From: Conexibacter sp.
GTDB taxonomy: Bacteria > Actinomycetota > Thermoleophilia > Solirubrobacterales > Solirubrobacteraceae
Assembly (NCBI GenBank): GCA_025964215.1
Contig: JAOPZG010000261.1
Location: forward strand, 1-7,518
DNA: 7,518 bases
Direction of reading: 5' to 3'
A program made the position numbers and the translations under genes. Shown piece by piece: positions 7,263-7,518 of this stretch (position 1 is the stretch's first letter; every line of letters starts with the position of its first letter). A model generated the notes under the pieces. The model was not told where the DNA came from and searched no databases. It saw nothing but the letters and a program-made list of their open reading frames with translations.

Positions 7263-7518
7263 GTGAGCACGACCGAGCGAGAGATCACCGCGACCGCCGG
7301 GCGCCGCGCGCCGCTGCGCTGGGAGTACTCCCCGGCGCCGGAGTCCACCGACCACGTCCGGCTGCGCGAGCGCTACGGGCTGTTCATCGATGGGGAGTTC
7401 GTAGAGCCGGACGGCGGCGCGTACGCGCCGACGATCAACCCGGCGACCGAGGAGCCGCTGGCCCAGGTCGCCCAGGCGGGCGCCGCCGACGTGGCGCGCG
7501 CCGTCGCCGCGGCGCGCG
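7263..7518 (+). CDS. Aldehyde dehydrogenase family protein, N-terminal part (runs off the window)
   Basis: Eighty-five codons are visible from a GTG start. A variable N-terminus (about 1-42) is followed by LFIDGEFVEPDGG and then APTINPATEEPLAQV (starting near residue 57). The IDGEF-to-INPATEE arrangement is the standard opening of the NAD(P)-dependent aldehyde dehydrogenase superfamily, just ahead of the cofactor-binding domain. The catalytic cysteine and glutamate lie beyond the window and cannot be checked. Its place 7 bases after deoC, with a ribosome binding site in the deoC end, suggests it oxidises the acetaldehyde released by DeoC to acetate. From memory, deoC followed by one or two aldehyde dehydrogenase genes is a common actinobacterial arrangement. 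Family is well supported; substrate is inferred. Confidence 0.85.
   Translation, partial: MSTTEREITATAGRRAPLRWEYSPAPESTDHVRLRERYGLFIDGEFVEPDGGAYAPTINPATEEPLAQVAQAGAADVARAVAAAR

Overview
The window is a GC-rich (roughly 70%), tightly packed stretch, all on the + strand. It looks like a nucleoside uptake and catabolism cluster from a high-GC actinobacterium. GTG starts, 4-base stop/start overlaps, strong G/C preference at third codon positions and the protein types fit that. A deep-branching class such as Thermoleophilia (Solirubrobacterales) is my guess, not something the sequence proves.

Layout: (1) bases 1-97, the C-terminal tail of what looks like thymidine/pyrimidine-nucleoside phosphorylase; (2) 94-1143, an adenosine-deaminase-family enzyme whose first codons contain a perfect 22-bp inverted repeat; (3) 1144-1222, a 79-base spacer with the ribosome binding site of the next gene; (4) 1223-2290, a BMP/PnrA-type nucleoside-binding lipoprotein; (5) 2321-3862, a double-domain ABC ATPase; (6) 3859-5109 and 5106-6335, two RbsC/NupP/NupQ-like permeases; (7) 6362-7255, deoxyribose-phosphate aldolase of the long, animal-DERA-like type; (8) 7263 to the window end, the start of an aldehyde dehydrogenase. 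There is no gene-free stretch longer than 79 bases.

How the genes work together (inference from known families): the lipoprotein captures nucleosides outside the membrane, and the ATPase with the two permeases imports them. The deaminase converts (deoxy)adenosine to (deoxy)inosine, and the phosphorylase upstream releases (deoxy)ribose-1-phosphate from pyrimidine nucleosides. After mutase action, DeoC splits deoxyribose-5-phosphate into glyceraldehyde-3-phosphate and acetaldehyde, and the adjacent aldehyde dehydrogenase could oxidise the acetaldehyde. Phosphopentomutase and purine nucleoside phosphorylase are not in the window.

The least ordinary signals are the REP/REPIN-like palindrome built in frame into the deaminase N-terminus, and a similar short motif (stop codon, CCAGA, TACCCTGG, start) before both the ABC ATPase and deoC, which may mark internal promoters for near-leaderless mRNAs. 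No wholly new system is evident; the cluster itself is a recognisable nucleoside salvage and catabolism operon.
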